DNA of 64,000 nucleotides from Symbiodinium natans. Its lineage: Eukaryota > Sar > Dinophyceae > Suessiales > Symbiodiniaceae. Below, piece after piece: positions 32,734 to 44,269 of this stretch (position 1 is the stretch's first letter; the number at the start of each line of letters is the position of its first letter). The translations under genes and the position numbers were made by a program. Where the stretch lies: NCBI GenBank assembly GCA_905221605.1, contig CAJNDS010002173.1, positions 427,001 to 491,000 of the forward strand, read 5' to 3'. A model generated the notes under the pieces. That model was not told the DNA's origin, searched no databases, and saw only the letters and a list, made by a program, of their open reading frames with translations.

Positions 32734-33283
32734 GACTGCTGGCCATCGATGACAAGGAGGCGAAACTGAAGCAGTTCTTCCGCCGTATTGAGCACATTGA
32801 GTGGAAGGAGACGGGTTCCTTCGCTCCAAGTGCTTCACGTCAAAATATGTTAAAATAGGATGCAGGATGAGCCCTTGCATCTTTGCAGCCAGACGTGCTG
32901 AGATACACTCGGATCCTAAACAGGAAAGCCCGAAAAACCCAAAGCTCCAAGTCTCTAAATCCCAAACCCTATGCCCAAAAGTTCGGGTCCCCACCCGAAG
33001 GAGTCGGAGCCCCGGGACGCCGTAAGCCGCGACGTGGCGGTGCACCGGAGGGACGTCCTCGCCTGCTTTCAGAAGGCGTCTTGCTGTGAGTGTTCAGGGT
33101 TCGGAGGCTTATTTCGGGTTTGGGGTTTTGGGATTTAGGGTTTCGGGATTTAGGGTTTCGCCTTTGATGGGTTCCCCCCATACGCACCTGCCATGAGCTG
33201 CAGTGGCACTCAGGAGCACCTAGACCGGAATGACATGAATGAGCTGCTCCGGCGCTTCGGGTCCACCACCCTCAAGGCCAGAG
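32734..33283 (+). CDS. Exon cluster of the ankyrin-type train (part 5)
   Basis: Three well-composed exons: about 32734-32813 (LLAIDDKEAKLKQFFRRIEH), 33001-33085 (ESEPRDAVSRDVAVHRRDVL, ending ACFQKASC, GT donor) and about 33213-33276 (EHLDRNDMNELLRRFGSTTL). The middle one is preceded by C-rich CCCAAACCCTATGCCC and followed by G-rich GGGATTTAGGG words, the clearest example of the exon-flanking polarity. No named domain; helical, charged sequence. Confidence 0.55.
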
Positions 33284-33299
33284 TTTAGGGTTAGGGTCT

Positions 33300-33665
33300 A
33301 GACGATGACCATGATTTGTATGAGTGTTGATTTTTTCTGTCGCGAGTTCTTTTTTTTTTACGGGCTGGGGGGAAGGAAAACCTTTAGTTTCTCAGGATCG
33401 AGGAAGAAGAGGACGGAAACAAGGAAGGACAGAAAGAAAGAAATACAGAGACAAAACAAAGAAACAACTAAAGAAAGAAAGAAAGAACGCAATAAATAAA
33501 TAACTACATGAACAAATGAAGGAAGGAAGAGCCGACACAGAGACAAAAGAAAGAACGAACCAAAGAAAGAACGAAAGAATGAAAGAAAGAAAGAAGGAAC
33601 AAATCAAGAAATAAGGAAAGAAATACAGAAATAAAGACAAAGGAAAGAAAGCCCAGAAGAGAACC
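33300..33665. repeat. Long purine-rich tract of GAAA-type units
   Basis: From about 33370 to 33665 the + strand is nearly all A and G, with GAAA/GGAA/AACAAAG units and few pyrimidines. It lies within presumed intron. Mirror-symmetric purine tracts of this kind can adopt triplex structure. Confidence 0.8.
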
Positions 33666-34264
33666 GCTTCAGCAACTTCGGAATGCTTTCAAAACCTGTT
33701 GTTACAGGGAATCCCCACCCCCCCCCCCACCCAAATGAAGAACAGCAAAACAAAGAATCCCGAACATCGCGAAAACATGCTGCACCCATTCTTCATATTG
33801 CTATGCGGCATTGAAGGCCTTTTCCCAAAAACCTTGTCACCAGGCCCTGAACTTCTAAACGCCAAAAAACCACTCGCCGCTTTTAGGGGGACCTGGTCTT
33901 CGGCTGGTGCGAGATTCTTCCCCAGCAGCCGCGCGGCCGCAACGAGGGGTTTTGTGGTTCAGGGGTTTGGGGTGAATGTAGGGCTCCTGAAGCATCGTGG
34001 CGTTTGAGATGTAGGGGTTTAGGTTTAGGTTCTCTGAGAATAATACAAGAACCGGTTTAAGCTTTCTTTAGAGATTGCAAGTCCAGGGCTGTTACTCGCA
34101 GCCACTGCAAGCAACTCAGGCGCTGGGGGCTGGTCACTTCAGGGGGTACGGATTAGGGCGAGTTCGCGCTCCTCTACAAAATGTGGAAGTCCTTGAACTC
34201 TGCCAGACCCTAAGGGGCCTCCAATCCCTAAAAGCCCCCGGAAAGCTTTTTTCTGAGCCCGAAG

Positions 34265-34317
34265 CTGAGGCAGAAGATTCGCACCCTCTGCATCGGCGTC
34301 AACGCCGAATCCGTGAA
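34265..34317 (+). CDS. Candidate exon KLRQKIRTLCIGVNAESVK
   Basis: A short exon after GAG/AAG acceptors reads QKIRTLCIGVNAESVK and ends at a possible GC donor. It is preceded by CCCTAAAAGCCCCC, the usual C-rich 3' intron sequence. From here to 37309 I see no other strong exon; the stretch holds degenerate TTTAGGG words, C-runs near 35010 and the telomere-like array. Confidence 0.45.
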
Positions 34318-36338
34318 GCAAAAGGCGGGACATTCGGCTTTTGGCTTTGAGCTTTTCAGGTTTTATGCGGAGAGTGTGCAGAGGGCTCGTGGCTGTTCAG
34401 CCAAACAGTGCCCGAGGCTGAGCTGAAAGGGCCTCATGCTCGTGAGGCAAAGCCATTTCGCATAGTCTTCCCTAACTTGTTTCTGATCCTGCAAACGATC
34501 TCTTAGCTCACCTCTGCTGCGAAAGCCGAGAAACCTCAGAAACCTCAACCCACAGCAAAAGGACCACGGCATCCTTGGTGGCGCTGTTCGCTGGGAGCTT
34601 CAGGAGCAAGCAAAGGGCGTGCAAACCCACCCCAGTTCAAGAAAAAGGTCAGGATTCGGATCATGCAGGAAAGCAGTGCCAGAGCTGGGAACAAACCTCT
34701 TGAGACCCAACCCCCAAGCCGAAGCCCGAGCAGTTGGTTTCACAGCCAATAGCCCCAGAGATTTATGGGACTTTGCAGGTAGGGTTTCCAGCTTTGGGGT
34801 CAGGTTGTTGAGAGCGTCTACGCACAGCTTGGAATGCCCACAGCTCTGAGTCACCGCGGCCTTCCCACCCCGAAACCCGAAGCCTGAGCTCCCCGGAAGC
34901 CCTGCCGACTAGGAGGGCTCCCCTTTGGTTGTGGACATCATGTTCATGCTCCTTTGGCTGCCAGAGGGGAAAGCTCCCTTACGACTTACAGCCTCAAAGC
35001 CCCTCCCCCTCCCCCCCCCACCCCCCCAAATGAACCCCCCGCTGAACCTCTGAGATCCCAGGCGGCGGGTTTGCGGTGTCGCGTGCGAGCTCCACGCACA
35101 GGGTGACACTGAGGAGGAGGCAGGAACTCGAAATCATTCCAAACGGTTTAGGTGGTCAGGGTTTAAGGCTGGCGGCTGGGGACCGCAATGTACGTGTGAC
35201 GAGTTTTGTGTTTGGGTGTGGTGGGCAGTACATTATGCTAAGGCCTTGAGCAATAGAGCGTCGACTTCCACCATCAGATCTCTTACAGAGGGAAGATCTC
35301 AACGTCCCAAATTCCAGGGTTAGAGCTTCCGACCCTCAACCGCAAGCCTAAGCAAGCAGCAGAGGTGTCCCTTGAGATCGCAAGCTCGCAAGACAACGCG
35401 AGATGGACTTCGGTGGCTATCGCGGGAGCAAGCTCATTGCAGCCGGGCTTGAGATTTGTTTCTGACCTTCCCGAACCCTTAAACGAACCAACAGAGGGGC
35501 GCAGCTAAAGCAACTCGCAGTGAGTCTCGTGGTTCAGGGTTTGGTGGCTTCAGGGTTGGGTGCTTAAGGCTGAATGTCTACCGTACCCTTAAACAAGCAA
35601 AGGTGTCAGGGCTTAAGGCTGCCTGCCTTCAACGCTGCAGTCGGCCATCGGCGCACTTAGCTCAAAAGCACCCTCTACCCTAAGCTCGAAGCCCAAAAAG
35701 TTCGAATTCCCAGGGGTCCCTACTTGGAAGCCCTTTGACTTAGTAATTAGCTGGGTTATCGGGAGTTTTTCGGGTTTCAAGGGGTACTAAAAGCTTCTAT
35801 GTAGAGCCAATCAGAGAGCACCATGCTCCCAAAACACTCCCATTTAAGCCCTGCAACACCAAGCTGCAAACCCTGAAGCCCTGCAACCTCAAAGCCCCAG
35901 AATCCCAAACCCTGCAGAAACCGGTAAACCACGAGGACTGCTCACCCAAAGGCGGCGAGCCTGCAGCTGCAGAAGAGCCTCGCATGAAAGGTTCAGGATT
36001 CAGGGATTTAGGGATTTGGGGCTTGGGACTTGCCCCTTGGAAGTTTTTTTTTTGGAGCAGGTTGGGAACTCAGGGCTTGGGAGAGGGTGTTTAGGGTTGC
36101 TGCGGCTGCTAAGGGTTTGCAGCCCTCCCGTGGACCCGTGTGCGTCTCGAAGACCTCTGACAGCACAGTTTGGGATCCCCAACCCTAAAGTCCCGGGGGC
36201 CAGCGTTGGAAGGGGGTCCAGCTGGAGGCGTTCCCAATCCCCCCTGGCCCCCTGACCCCGCCCCCCGCCCAGTGCCCAAAATCTAGCCCCTCGAGGATCC
36301 ACTTTCAGAAGCCGGTGGACGCAAGGCCTGCGGGCTGA

Positions 36339-36461
36339 GGGGGTTTAGGGGTTTAGGGGTTTAGGGGTTTAGGGGTTTAGGGGTTTAGGGGTTTAGGGGT
36401 TTAGGGGTTTAGGGGTTTAGGGGTTTAGGGGTTTAGGGGTTTAGGGGTTTAGGGTTTAGGG
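36339..36461. repeat. Interstitial telomere-like array (TTTAGGGG)n
   Basis: TTTAGGGG is repeated head to tail from 36344 with exact 8-bp spacing about 13 times, ending in two TTTAGGG units. TTTAGGG is the telomere unit reported for dinoflagellates and many plants and algae; the 8-bp form with an extra G is a variant. The array has sharp edges and sits in presumed intron. Confidence 0.95.
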
Positions 36462-36560
36462 ACGTTGATTGTCTGTTTTGGGGGTTTAGGGGCTTACAGG
36501 TTTTAGAGGTTAGGCTCGTCCCTTATAACAAGGAGGTAGTCGGATCTGCATATCCTCATG

Positions 36561-36826
36561 ATAATTGTAAATGCTTTCGCGCGCCGCCTCGGCAGCCGGG
36601 CCGGCCCACGGACAGGGAGGAAAGAGGGTTTCTGACAAAGGCCTCAAAAAAAGGAAAGGCGGGGTCCCAAGCAAGGTCCGGGGAGCGGGACCCCACGGCA
36701 TCGGTTTGCAGCTCTGGGGGGGTCCCACAGGGCGGGGGGATGATGGGGAAGGGTTGGGTTAGGGGGAAGAGACCGGATCGCGTGTCTGCTTGTTCCAAAC
36801 GCTTCTCGGCAGGAAGCCGAGGCGAA
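36561..36826. mobile_element. Dispersed repeat, copy 1, with CGCCTCGGC inverted ends
   Basis: The 266-bp segment from ATAATTGTAA to GCCGAGGCGAA recurs at 59598-59982. CGCCTCGGC at 36585-36593 and its inverse GCCGAGGCG at 36816-36824 form short inverted ends near the borders. It contains G-runs and TCCCACAGGGCGGGG. No ORF is convincing. Likely a small non-autonomous transposon. Confidence 0.75.
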
Positions 36827-37309
36827 TCACCTGCGGTTACTACGAATGGGCGGCCCGAAGACGCTGTGCGATGCTGCTATGCTCAGGGACGCAGTCTTGG
36901 ACTCTAGATGGGGGGCTTTCTGCCAACCACAGAAATACGAAAGGACAAAGAGCGAGAATCACAGCAGAGATGGAGGTACTTCAAGATCTCGGTCCAGCCG
37001 CCCTCGATTTGCCAGCTTTGCGTTGGCTTGGTCTTGGAGTACAAGACGAAGATCGCTTGGCAGAAGGTCGGCCCTGTCAAGCGCCTCGAATTAAAATTCG
37101 GGACCCTTGTGTGTGCCTGGAAGAGGGCTTCACGAGTCCGACCCCCAGAGAGCGCTTCCCACGAATACACCGGAATTCACCATCGAAACCCCAAGACCTG
37201 GTTTCAAGCCCAGGTCTTGAAGCCATGGGCTGTGGGTAGTTCTGAGGGGAGTTTTGGGGTTTTTAGGGGATTCTTCTATGAGAATCTGAAGCAAGGTGGC
37301 TGCCCCCAG

Positions 37310-37409
37310 AGATGCTCGAATCCTGGAATGGCCCAGACGGGGGCAGCCAGTCGCTTCTCTACCACGCAGCACGGCGCGCGGGCCGCAACTCCATGATCAT
37401 CCATTTTCG
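37310..37409 (+). CDS. Ankyrin-like exon
   Basis: After CCCCCAG the frame reads MLESWNGPDGGSQSLLYHAA and continues RRAGRNSMIIHF to a possible GA donor. SQSLLYHAARRAGRNSMIIHF has the spacing of an ankyrin helix-turn-helix (SLLxxAA..G). Upstream, 36908-37300 is open but contains no recognisable motif and may be intron. Confidence 0.5.
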
Positions 37410-38522
37410 TGATGTATGCGGATTGTGTGTTTTAAAGTTGAAGTTTGTTTTTTTCGTTAAATCGCTTCTGTGGGCATGAGAGGGGTTGGCTTGGGTTTCT
37501 ATCCTATCGGATGTGCCGCTATCCGTCGTTACAATGTTGGGATTCCATATGAGCGTTCCGAAAGGCTGGGTCTTTGAGGGTGCAAGGGCTTTTGGAGGGG
37601 GCCAGGTTGTTAGGCTTCATGCGCCCCAAAGTTTGCCTCAACCCCAAAACCTAAATCCTTAAACCCCTAAGCCCGGAAGCCATACAACCCAAACACCTAA
37701 GCCCTGGAACCCCTCAACCCCAAAACGACAAAATCCGAAAACACCGAACCCTTTTGCTGAGGTTGGAGCATCGGAGCTGCCGCAGGCTGGTGAGGAGCCC
37801 GCCAAGGGGGTGAGTGCCGAGGTTTAGGGGGTGTTAGGGGTGTCAGGGCATCGAAGATCGGACAGGTCTTCTTTGTGGGCTCTCCAACTTCTCAACAGCG
37901 ATTGGGTGCTAGACCTATGGCCGGCAGTTGTCCGTAGGTCTACTTCATCAAAGCTCCAGCTTAAGCATGTTTCTTTGGGCTCCGCCGCGCCACAGGATCT
38001 CGGAGTACAGCGCCTTCGGGAGGGAGAGGAAGACACCCTTCGAGTTGAGCCTCGTTTCGAAGGGGGGCTGGACTACTGGGACTCAGCTTGGGGCCTCCTT
38101 GTGGCACCCAGATGCCCCCGGAGCTTCCGGGAAGTGAGGTTTGGGCTCAGGCACGAAATCGTGGTTAACATTTCATGTTCTCCTTTGTTGGGTTTAAGAG
38201 GATCTTAGACTTCTTACGGGTTCAACGGTCAAGCCTGGTCGCCGCCCCCGGGTCGTAGCATACCTCTCATTATTGTGAGTTGACATGTGCAAAACAAATA
38301 GGAGGGTGAATTGCAAGGAGCTGGTTGTGGAACCATTTGGGTCTCTGTTGCAGTTCTTTGGCTCAAGAAACGATTGTTGCTTCGGGCGACGATCGGGTTT
38401 GAAGACTGGATCAGCCTTCGGAAGGTTGCGTAGATCCAACCGAGCCCTTGCGCAACTTTCATGACTAAACAGCTACAGAGGCAGTTGAATTCTGACATCC
38501 TTTCCATCGCTGCCTGAACGAA

Positions 38523-39677
38523 ATGCAGGGAGTCTGCTGTCCACGTGCCATTGCAGCATGCCTTCTGATTCTGGTAATTCTGGTCGTCCCTTCGTGGCTC
38601 CCTGGCTCTTTGCGCGCCTTCGGCGTCGTGGGGCAAGCGGATTTGCGAAAGAAGCAGGACGCTTAAAACGTTTTCGTAGGTGGCTGTCGAAGTGTTTCAG
38701 AAAAGCGATTGCCAGACCCCGCATATCAGCGGTCTAGCTAATGAAAGGCTTTGGCAGACCCAGAAGCAACAACGGAGGAGCGGGATGGCCTTCTGGTGCA
38801 TACTCCAGCCGCTGCCTCCGGCCTCATTCCCTTGAGTTCGCAAGGGAAGAAGTTGCTGGGGATCATCATGAAAGCCCAAGAGTGGTACCCGGTGCAGAAG
38901 TTGATCGACAAGTACACAGGAAACGAAATTCAGATTTTCAACGCCGTGCTGCAAAAAGCCCTCAGTCTTCGACGTTACAAGCAAGGAGCTGCAATCTACC
39001 AGAAGCTCTGCAACAACAACGTTGGCAAGCAAAGAGCTACGATGACTGCAGCGATCACCATTTTTTCGCGTTTGGGACGCCCAGATGTTGTTCAAAATCT
39101 ATGGGAAGAGGTTCAACATACCTGCGGCATGGATTCTATACTGGCCGCAGCTCGGATACGTGCTGCTGCCAGTGAAGGAGACATTGAGACTGCAGCAGCA
39201 ATTCTAGATGACATGAAGAGAACCAATATCGACATCAATGTGGTGCATGTGAGCTCTGCCATTCGTGCCTGTTGGACGGCAGAAGGCAGACACCATAATG
39301 CAGCTAAATATATGTTCTATAAGGTATTACCAAGCTTGGACCTGCAGCCAAACAAAATCACGTTCAACAATTTCCTGGGTGCTTTGCGAGGAGCCCCATT
39401 AACCGATATTCTGCCTGCGTACAATCGAATGAAGGCCATGGATATCTCACCCGATGCCGTGACGGCTGAGCTTTTTTTGATGTCCCTATTCCCCAAGCCT
39501 CGAGAGGAGAGGTGGGACACTGCAGCTGCAGCAGCAGCCCGGCTGCGTGATGGGGACGCCGCCCGCCTGGAGGCTGCAAGGTCCGCAATCCGCGACTTCA
39601 AGGCAAGTCGTGTCGAGCTGTCTGAGCTCAGCCGTCACATTGACGGTGCCCTCCAACTGCTCGCTGCAGAGGGATGA
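38523..39677 (+). CDS. PPR-type protein with N-terminal signal peptide, nested between ankyrin exons
   Basis: I propose two exons. Exon 1 (38523-38657) starts with ATG and encodes a hydrophobic leader, CLLILVILVVPSWLPGSL, then RAFGVVGQADLRKKQ. Exon 2 (38778-39677) continues in phase and ends at a TGA. The GA donor at 38658 and acceptor GGAG would remove 120 nt containing stops. Exon 2 carries tandem degenerate 35-residue helical hairpins of PPR type: AGAAIYQKL-like QGAAIYQKLCNNNV, GRPDVVQNLWEEVQ, GDIETAAAILDDMKRTNIDI and ILPAYNRMKAMDISPDAVTA. PPR proteins bind RNA, mostly in plastids and mitochondria. A signal peptide followed by basic sequence is what bipartite plastid targeting needs in dinoflagellates, so a plastid RNA-binding role is plausible. 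The C-terminal 60 residues are Ala-rich. Confidence 0.7.
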
Positions 39678-40690
39678 CATCTTTGCGAGAAATCCCACAG
39701 CAGACGCTCTGCCACCCGAATCAACAGTCGGAACATGGCGGAACTCATTCACAGCATACATGTTCCGGGAGTTCAGGATGAGGTTCATGACCGGAGAGTA
39801 TACCGGTGGTGCTGCTCAGCGACCAGCAACACTAGAATCTGAAGAGTGTCCGGACGCTGTGGCGCTTGCTAGTTTGATTGCAAGCGGTGGCCGAACGCTC
39901 GGCAACGCTCCGTGAGCTAGGGTTTGCACCAAAACCCCAAGCTCAAATCCCTAATCCCTGGACCCAAGCTCCTCGCAAGGATGAATCCCGATTCTGAGCT
40001 GCTTGCAGACCTGCTCGTGCCGCACTTCCAGCCCCTTCGCCTCGAGCTTTCTCGTCCTTCCAGAGTTTGCGATTTCGGGGGTGCGCTTCTGCATGGCTTA
40101 GCGGGATGTGAAGTTGAATTCTCAGTTCAAGGCCAGCTCAATCCCCTCCTTCTCAAGCTCTGACCTACCCTGAGCTAAACCCAAGATCCCACCGATGAGA
40201 AGGTTCCTGTGCCGGGAGGCCGAGGAATCTCTGGATGAAGGCGGCCAAGGGGCGGGGATGGAAGCGGGGGGGTTGATCTAAGCTCCCTCCAAAACTGCCA
40301 GGATCTATCAGAAAACAATGGGCAATGTATTCTGATAAAGATGACGGAAAAGGGGGCCCATCATTTTAGCTCAACCCCGAAGCCTCAAGTCCCAAGCGGC
40401 GGCTAAGGGGCTTTGGGCTTGTGAGGTTCGGGGAGAAGGGCTTGAGGCGGGCTGCGTCTTCCCTCTCTTGCGATGCTACTTGGGATGCTCATGGTCCTCA
40501 GTCCTGAGACTACATAGTGGTCCTGGCATTGGGGATCTCGGTTCGAACGTACTTCCGAGTTACTTGAAGAGCTGCTGTGTGGAGGCCCGCGGGACGACGA
40601 CCAGCTGAATAGCTGGGTGTCGGTGCTCGATAAGGCCGGCTCTTGAAAAGCCTTGGAGCGCGAGGGAGACGGCATTCACAACGTGCTCAG

Positions 40691-41334
40691 GAGATGGAAA
40701 AGTTCTTCCGGGGCCTTCCTTACCGGCACAAGCAGGGCGTCCTTACGGAGGCATCCTCGTCGCGTGGACTTTCGTGCGCAGGGTTTTGGAGTTCACGGCT
40801 GTGCAGCTTTGTTTGGTTTGTTTTGAAGCAGCAAGGGGTCAACCAATCTCAACCAATCTCAACCAAGGCCACTAGTGCCACGAAAGGCAACTTTCCCGGA
40901 ATCAGGGGGCTCAGGGGTTGCAGGCAGGGGTTCAAGAATGAAGTCGGCCGTTCTGCGGCCACATTTCCCAGCCCCTACAGATTCAAAACAAGAAGGTTGA
41001 GACCACGGTTCTGGATCTGCTGAGAAGTCCGCAGCTTCTTTGCTGGCTTTTGCTGGCTTTTGCTGGCTTTTGCATGCGAGGCTTGTAACTACCGGGACAA
41101 CAAGCGGACCGTCTTCCACTACGCCTCCATGTGCCGTGGCCAAGCCAAGGGGGAGCAGCCAGTTTTGCGGGTAATTGGTTGAGAGGCATTTTGGCTTAGT
41201 GTGAATACGTATATCCGTACAGATACAGTGGGTGTCCTCTTGGGGATGCCAAGATTAAGACTGCTTCCCCGATATCGAAATTATCAAACAAATATGTGTT
41301 TATGTATGTACGTATGTATGTATACATCTCTCTT

Positions 41335-41371
<37 letters not shown>

Positions 41372-41522
41372 CCAGAAATAAGACACCGACCCACCATCCC
41401 TAAACACTAAAGTCCGAAGGCCGAAACCCCTTGCTGAAGTGAGGTATGGCCTGCACGGGACGCTGAAGGCCCTCTTTGACGAGTACAAGAGGTACGACGA
41501 CCACCGGCACTTCTTCGACAAG
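40691..41522 (+). CDS. Exon chain of the ankyrin-type gene (part 6)
   Basis: Exon 40691-40750 (EMEKFFRGLPYRHKQGVLTE) joins in phase to 41081-41170 (ACNYRDNKRTVFHYASMCRG...) through a GC donor; GAGGC is repeated at both splice sites. NKRTVFHYASMC is a clear ankyrin repeat start. A third exon, 41444-41522, reads YGLHGTLKALFDEYKRYDDH, with the second-helix pattern of an ankyrin repeat; its junction to the previous exon is unresolved. A TGCTGGCTTT triplet repeat (41041-41070) and a (TA)n tract (about 41340-41370) lie in the introns. Confidence 0.6.
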
Positions 41523-42303
41523 GCCCGTTTTGCATCGCTCCAGCAGTATTTGAAGGGCTTTAAGGGTTTAGCCCTTCACGGCCTATTTGGGAGCGAGAAG
41601 TCAGGGCTTAGGTAGGTTTAGGGCTTCGATCCCTGGTTTCGGTAGTCCCAAAGCACCCTGAAGACCCCTCGAAGCCGTGAGTTGCACGACAGGAGAACAA
41701 GTCAGCGCTTAGCCTGGTCTGCAAGGAGCTGCACACCAAGATGTAGGGGGGGGGGGGACGGCTTCGAGTCGCTTCGAGGAGTAGTTTCACCAATATCTTC
41801 AGAGGAACACACATGAAGCCCAGTCGCTCAACTGCCGCGGCCTGTGTGTGGGTGTCCTAGCTCCTTGGCATGGAGGTTCACACCCACTTGCCAGTTTATC
41901 CGTTATGACGAATCCATCATTCTCCACAGAACGTAAGCAGAGGTACTCCGTCGTACTCACCTTCTTGATCATTCGGGGGTAGCTGCGCAGGCTGTTTTGT
42001 GACCTCCTGCCCTTATCAGTGTTCGCTGGAGGAAGTCCTTCGCCCCAAGCCCTGAGGCATAAATTGTGAGTGCTGTGACTAGTGCCTTCACGCGTTGATG
42101 GTGGCCAATGGCCATATCGCGCACCAGATGGTTTCAGAGGCATTGTTCCCCTCCGTTCCAGCGGGCTCCCCAAAGTCAGAGCATCGGCCTGGGAGTCACG
42201 TTCTACGAAGTTATACACGGCGCGTAAGGACGAATGCATTCCTCACAGAAGCCGTCAACCTCCGAACTCGAAACGCCTCTTCGTGTGATTGGTGTGATGG
42301 AAG

Positions 42304-44268
42304 GAGCTGCTGCGGCTCTTCCCGGCCTGCAAGCAGGACCTTTGTGGGGAGGTACTTGGAGATGTCGGCATCCACGGCATGCACGGGTCCACGTGCACGG
42401 GGGGACTCGGAGGTGATGTCGGCATTGTCCACAAATAGCACATTCAACACACTTCACGACACCCTGCCCCAAGCATGAAGAGATCTCCCGCACGCTAAAG
42501 CCACGCAGCCTGCAGGAGATCCAGCGGTGTAAGGAGGCGATCAGCGAGGACCTCCAGCCGTGGGTGGATCAGAGGCAGAAGTCGCGCCTAAAGAGCATGG
42601 ACACCCAGGAGGACCAGAGCCTGCCAGTTGCCAGTTGCGGCTCCTGGGTAAAGCAGCCTGTTGTTTTGGGAAACGTGGGGGTTTCAGGCCCCGCAAATCT
42701 GAACTTTCGAATCTCAATGCCCCCAGCTGCCCCAGCTTAGCACCTTTGTGAGGGATCACAGGGGGAAGAGTTTCTGTTCCTGTGAAGTGGGCTGTCTTGC
42801 CTAAGTGCCCAAATCCAACCCAAGCCGCCCGGCTTGGGGGGGCAAGCCCATGGAGGTTCGGGTGGCGTTTTTCCCAGCTAGGATTGAGGGGCCGGCTGGA
42901 GCGTCGAACTCTTGCCTCTCCCCAATGACGCAAGCGGAGGGGGAAGAGATGGCGGGAGGGAACGTTTCCGTTGGCCGCAGTGCACCCCACCCCAGGCCGT
43001 CCACTCACTCACTCACTCACTCTCGAATCTGCCAACAGCCGCCTGGCAAGGAGGACTTCGCCCGTGAGACATTCCACTCTGCCGCCGCGGCAGGCCCAAA
43101 GCGGTTGAGGGGGGTTCGGGGTGGAGGGCATCGGGGCCTTGGAGGGGAGAGCTATTCGGGCTTGGGGTCTCTTGTTTGGGGGTCGTAGGAACCTGCCAGC
43201 CGAGACCCTAGAACACAAGCCATGACGTCCCGCATATCATGGGTTCAGAGAAGCTGAACATCCGAATTCAATTCCAAACGACCCGAAGTCTCAAATCTGA
43301 ACCCGACGTAGACTCACTGAGCCTGCGCAGGAAACCTTCACTTGTTGAAGAGGTTGATGGACAACTGGGGGGTATCTTGGCAATGGCGGGGCCGATTTTC
43401 AGAAAGATTGGGTTTTAGGGTTCGGATTTCAAAAGTTACGCTGTGGAGTTGCTCGCAGAGTTGAGATGGGCGGCTCGACGGATTCAGTATGGCTCTTATT
43501 TGGACCTCTTTGTGTTGCACTCAGTCGCTGGTTTTACTTGGTGAGGCGTTGGCGTGCAGGGCTTGTGCTTTCCAGCTCCGGATCTTCTGTTTTCGCACCC
43601 CGGACTGGACAACCCAACTCTCAGGTAGAAGGATCGGACCGAAAGCGGGTCGCGAAGAAGACGAACGAGAACCTGGGCTCTGCAGTTGGGGGTTTGGGAC
43701 CTGAAGCCCTTGAATGGCCCTTAAAAGCCCTTAACAGCCCTTCAACCCTTAGAACCTTAAGCCCAAAGCCCTACCCGCGAACGAGAGAAGCCCAACATCC
43801 CATCTGAGGACAGGCGTCATCACGCCGCTGATGGCTGCGTGCAAGGAGGGAGAGGTCGGGCGCGGCAGTTCAGGGTTCCATATGCAGGTGCAGATTCCCC
43901 TCCCCTCCCCCCTCCCGAAAAAAACCTCGCAGAAACCCGCAGCCCCCCAACCAGCATACCAGCATACCCAGAAATCCCACAGAGGCTCAGGGGCAGCGAA
44001 AGCCTCGCAAGATATCCCCGATTCGAAAGCCTCCGAAACACTCGTTCAGGTCCAGTCCCCTTCCAAAAAAGACACCCCAGACTCCAAGACACCACATGGA
44101 TATCCTCCCCAGCCCCCAGCACCCCTCCGCCTTTGCATGCGCAAGGTAAACGCTCTAAAGCCCCAGAAGCCCTGACCGCAAGGTGGAGGTCGTCCAGTAC
44201 CTTCTGGAGATCCTCAGCCCCCCCGAGGGCGAGGACAAGCCCCGGCTGCCGGAGTGCAACAACTTGGG
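42304..44268 (+). CDS. Exon chain of the ankyrin-type gene (part 7)
   Basis: Exons 42304-42351 (ELLRLFPACKQDLCGE), 42483-42608 (ISRTLKPRSLQEIQRCKEAI...SMDTQ) and 43051 to about 43089 (EDFARETFHSAAA) join in phase. Exons 43814-43854 (VITPLMAACKEGE) and 44189-44268 (VVQYLLEILSPPEGEDKPRL) also join in phase and together give a textbook ankyrin repeat, TPLMAACKEGEVVQYLLEIL. AGGAGGAC (8 nt) and GAGGTCG (7 nt) are repeated at the two splice sites of introns 42609-43050 and 43855-44188. A candidate exon near 43621-43670 (VEGSDRKRVAKKTNEN) lies between the two groups. After 44268 the intron begins with (AT)n and continues into G-rich TTTAGGG words. Confidence 0.7.
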
Positions 44269-44269
44269 G

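Noticed and set aside
41187-41196. CATTTTGGCT, matching the middle of the dinoflagellate spliced leader
   Set aside because: Only 10 nt, diverges at the leader's essential end (TTAG instead of CAAG), and no gene starts downstream.
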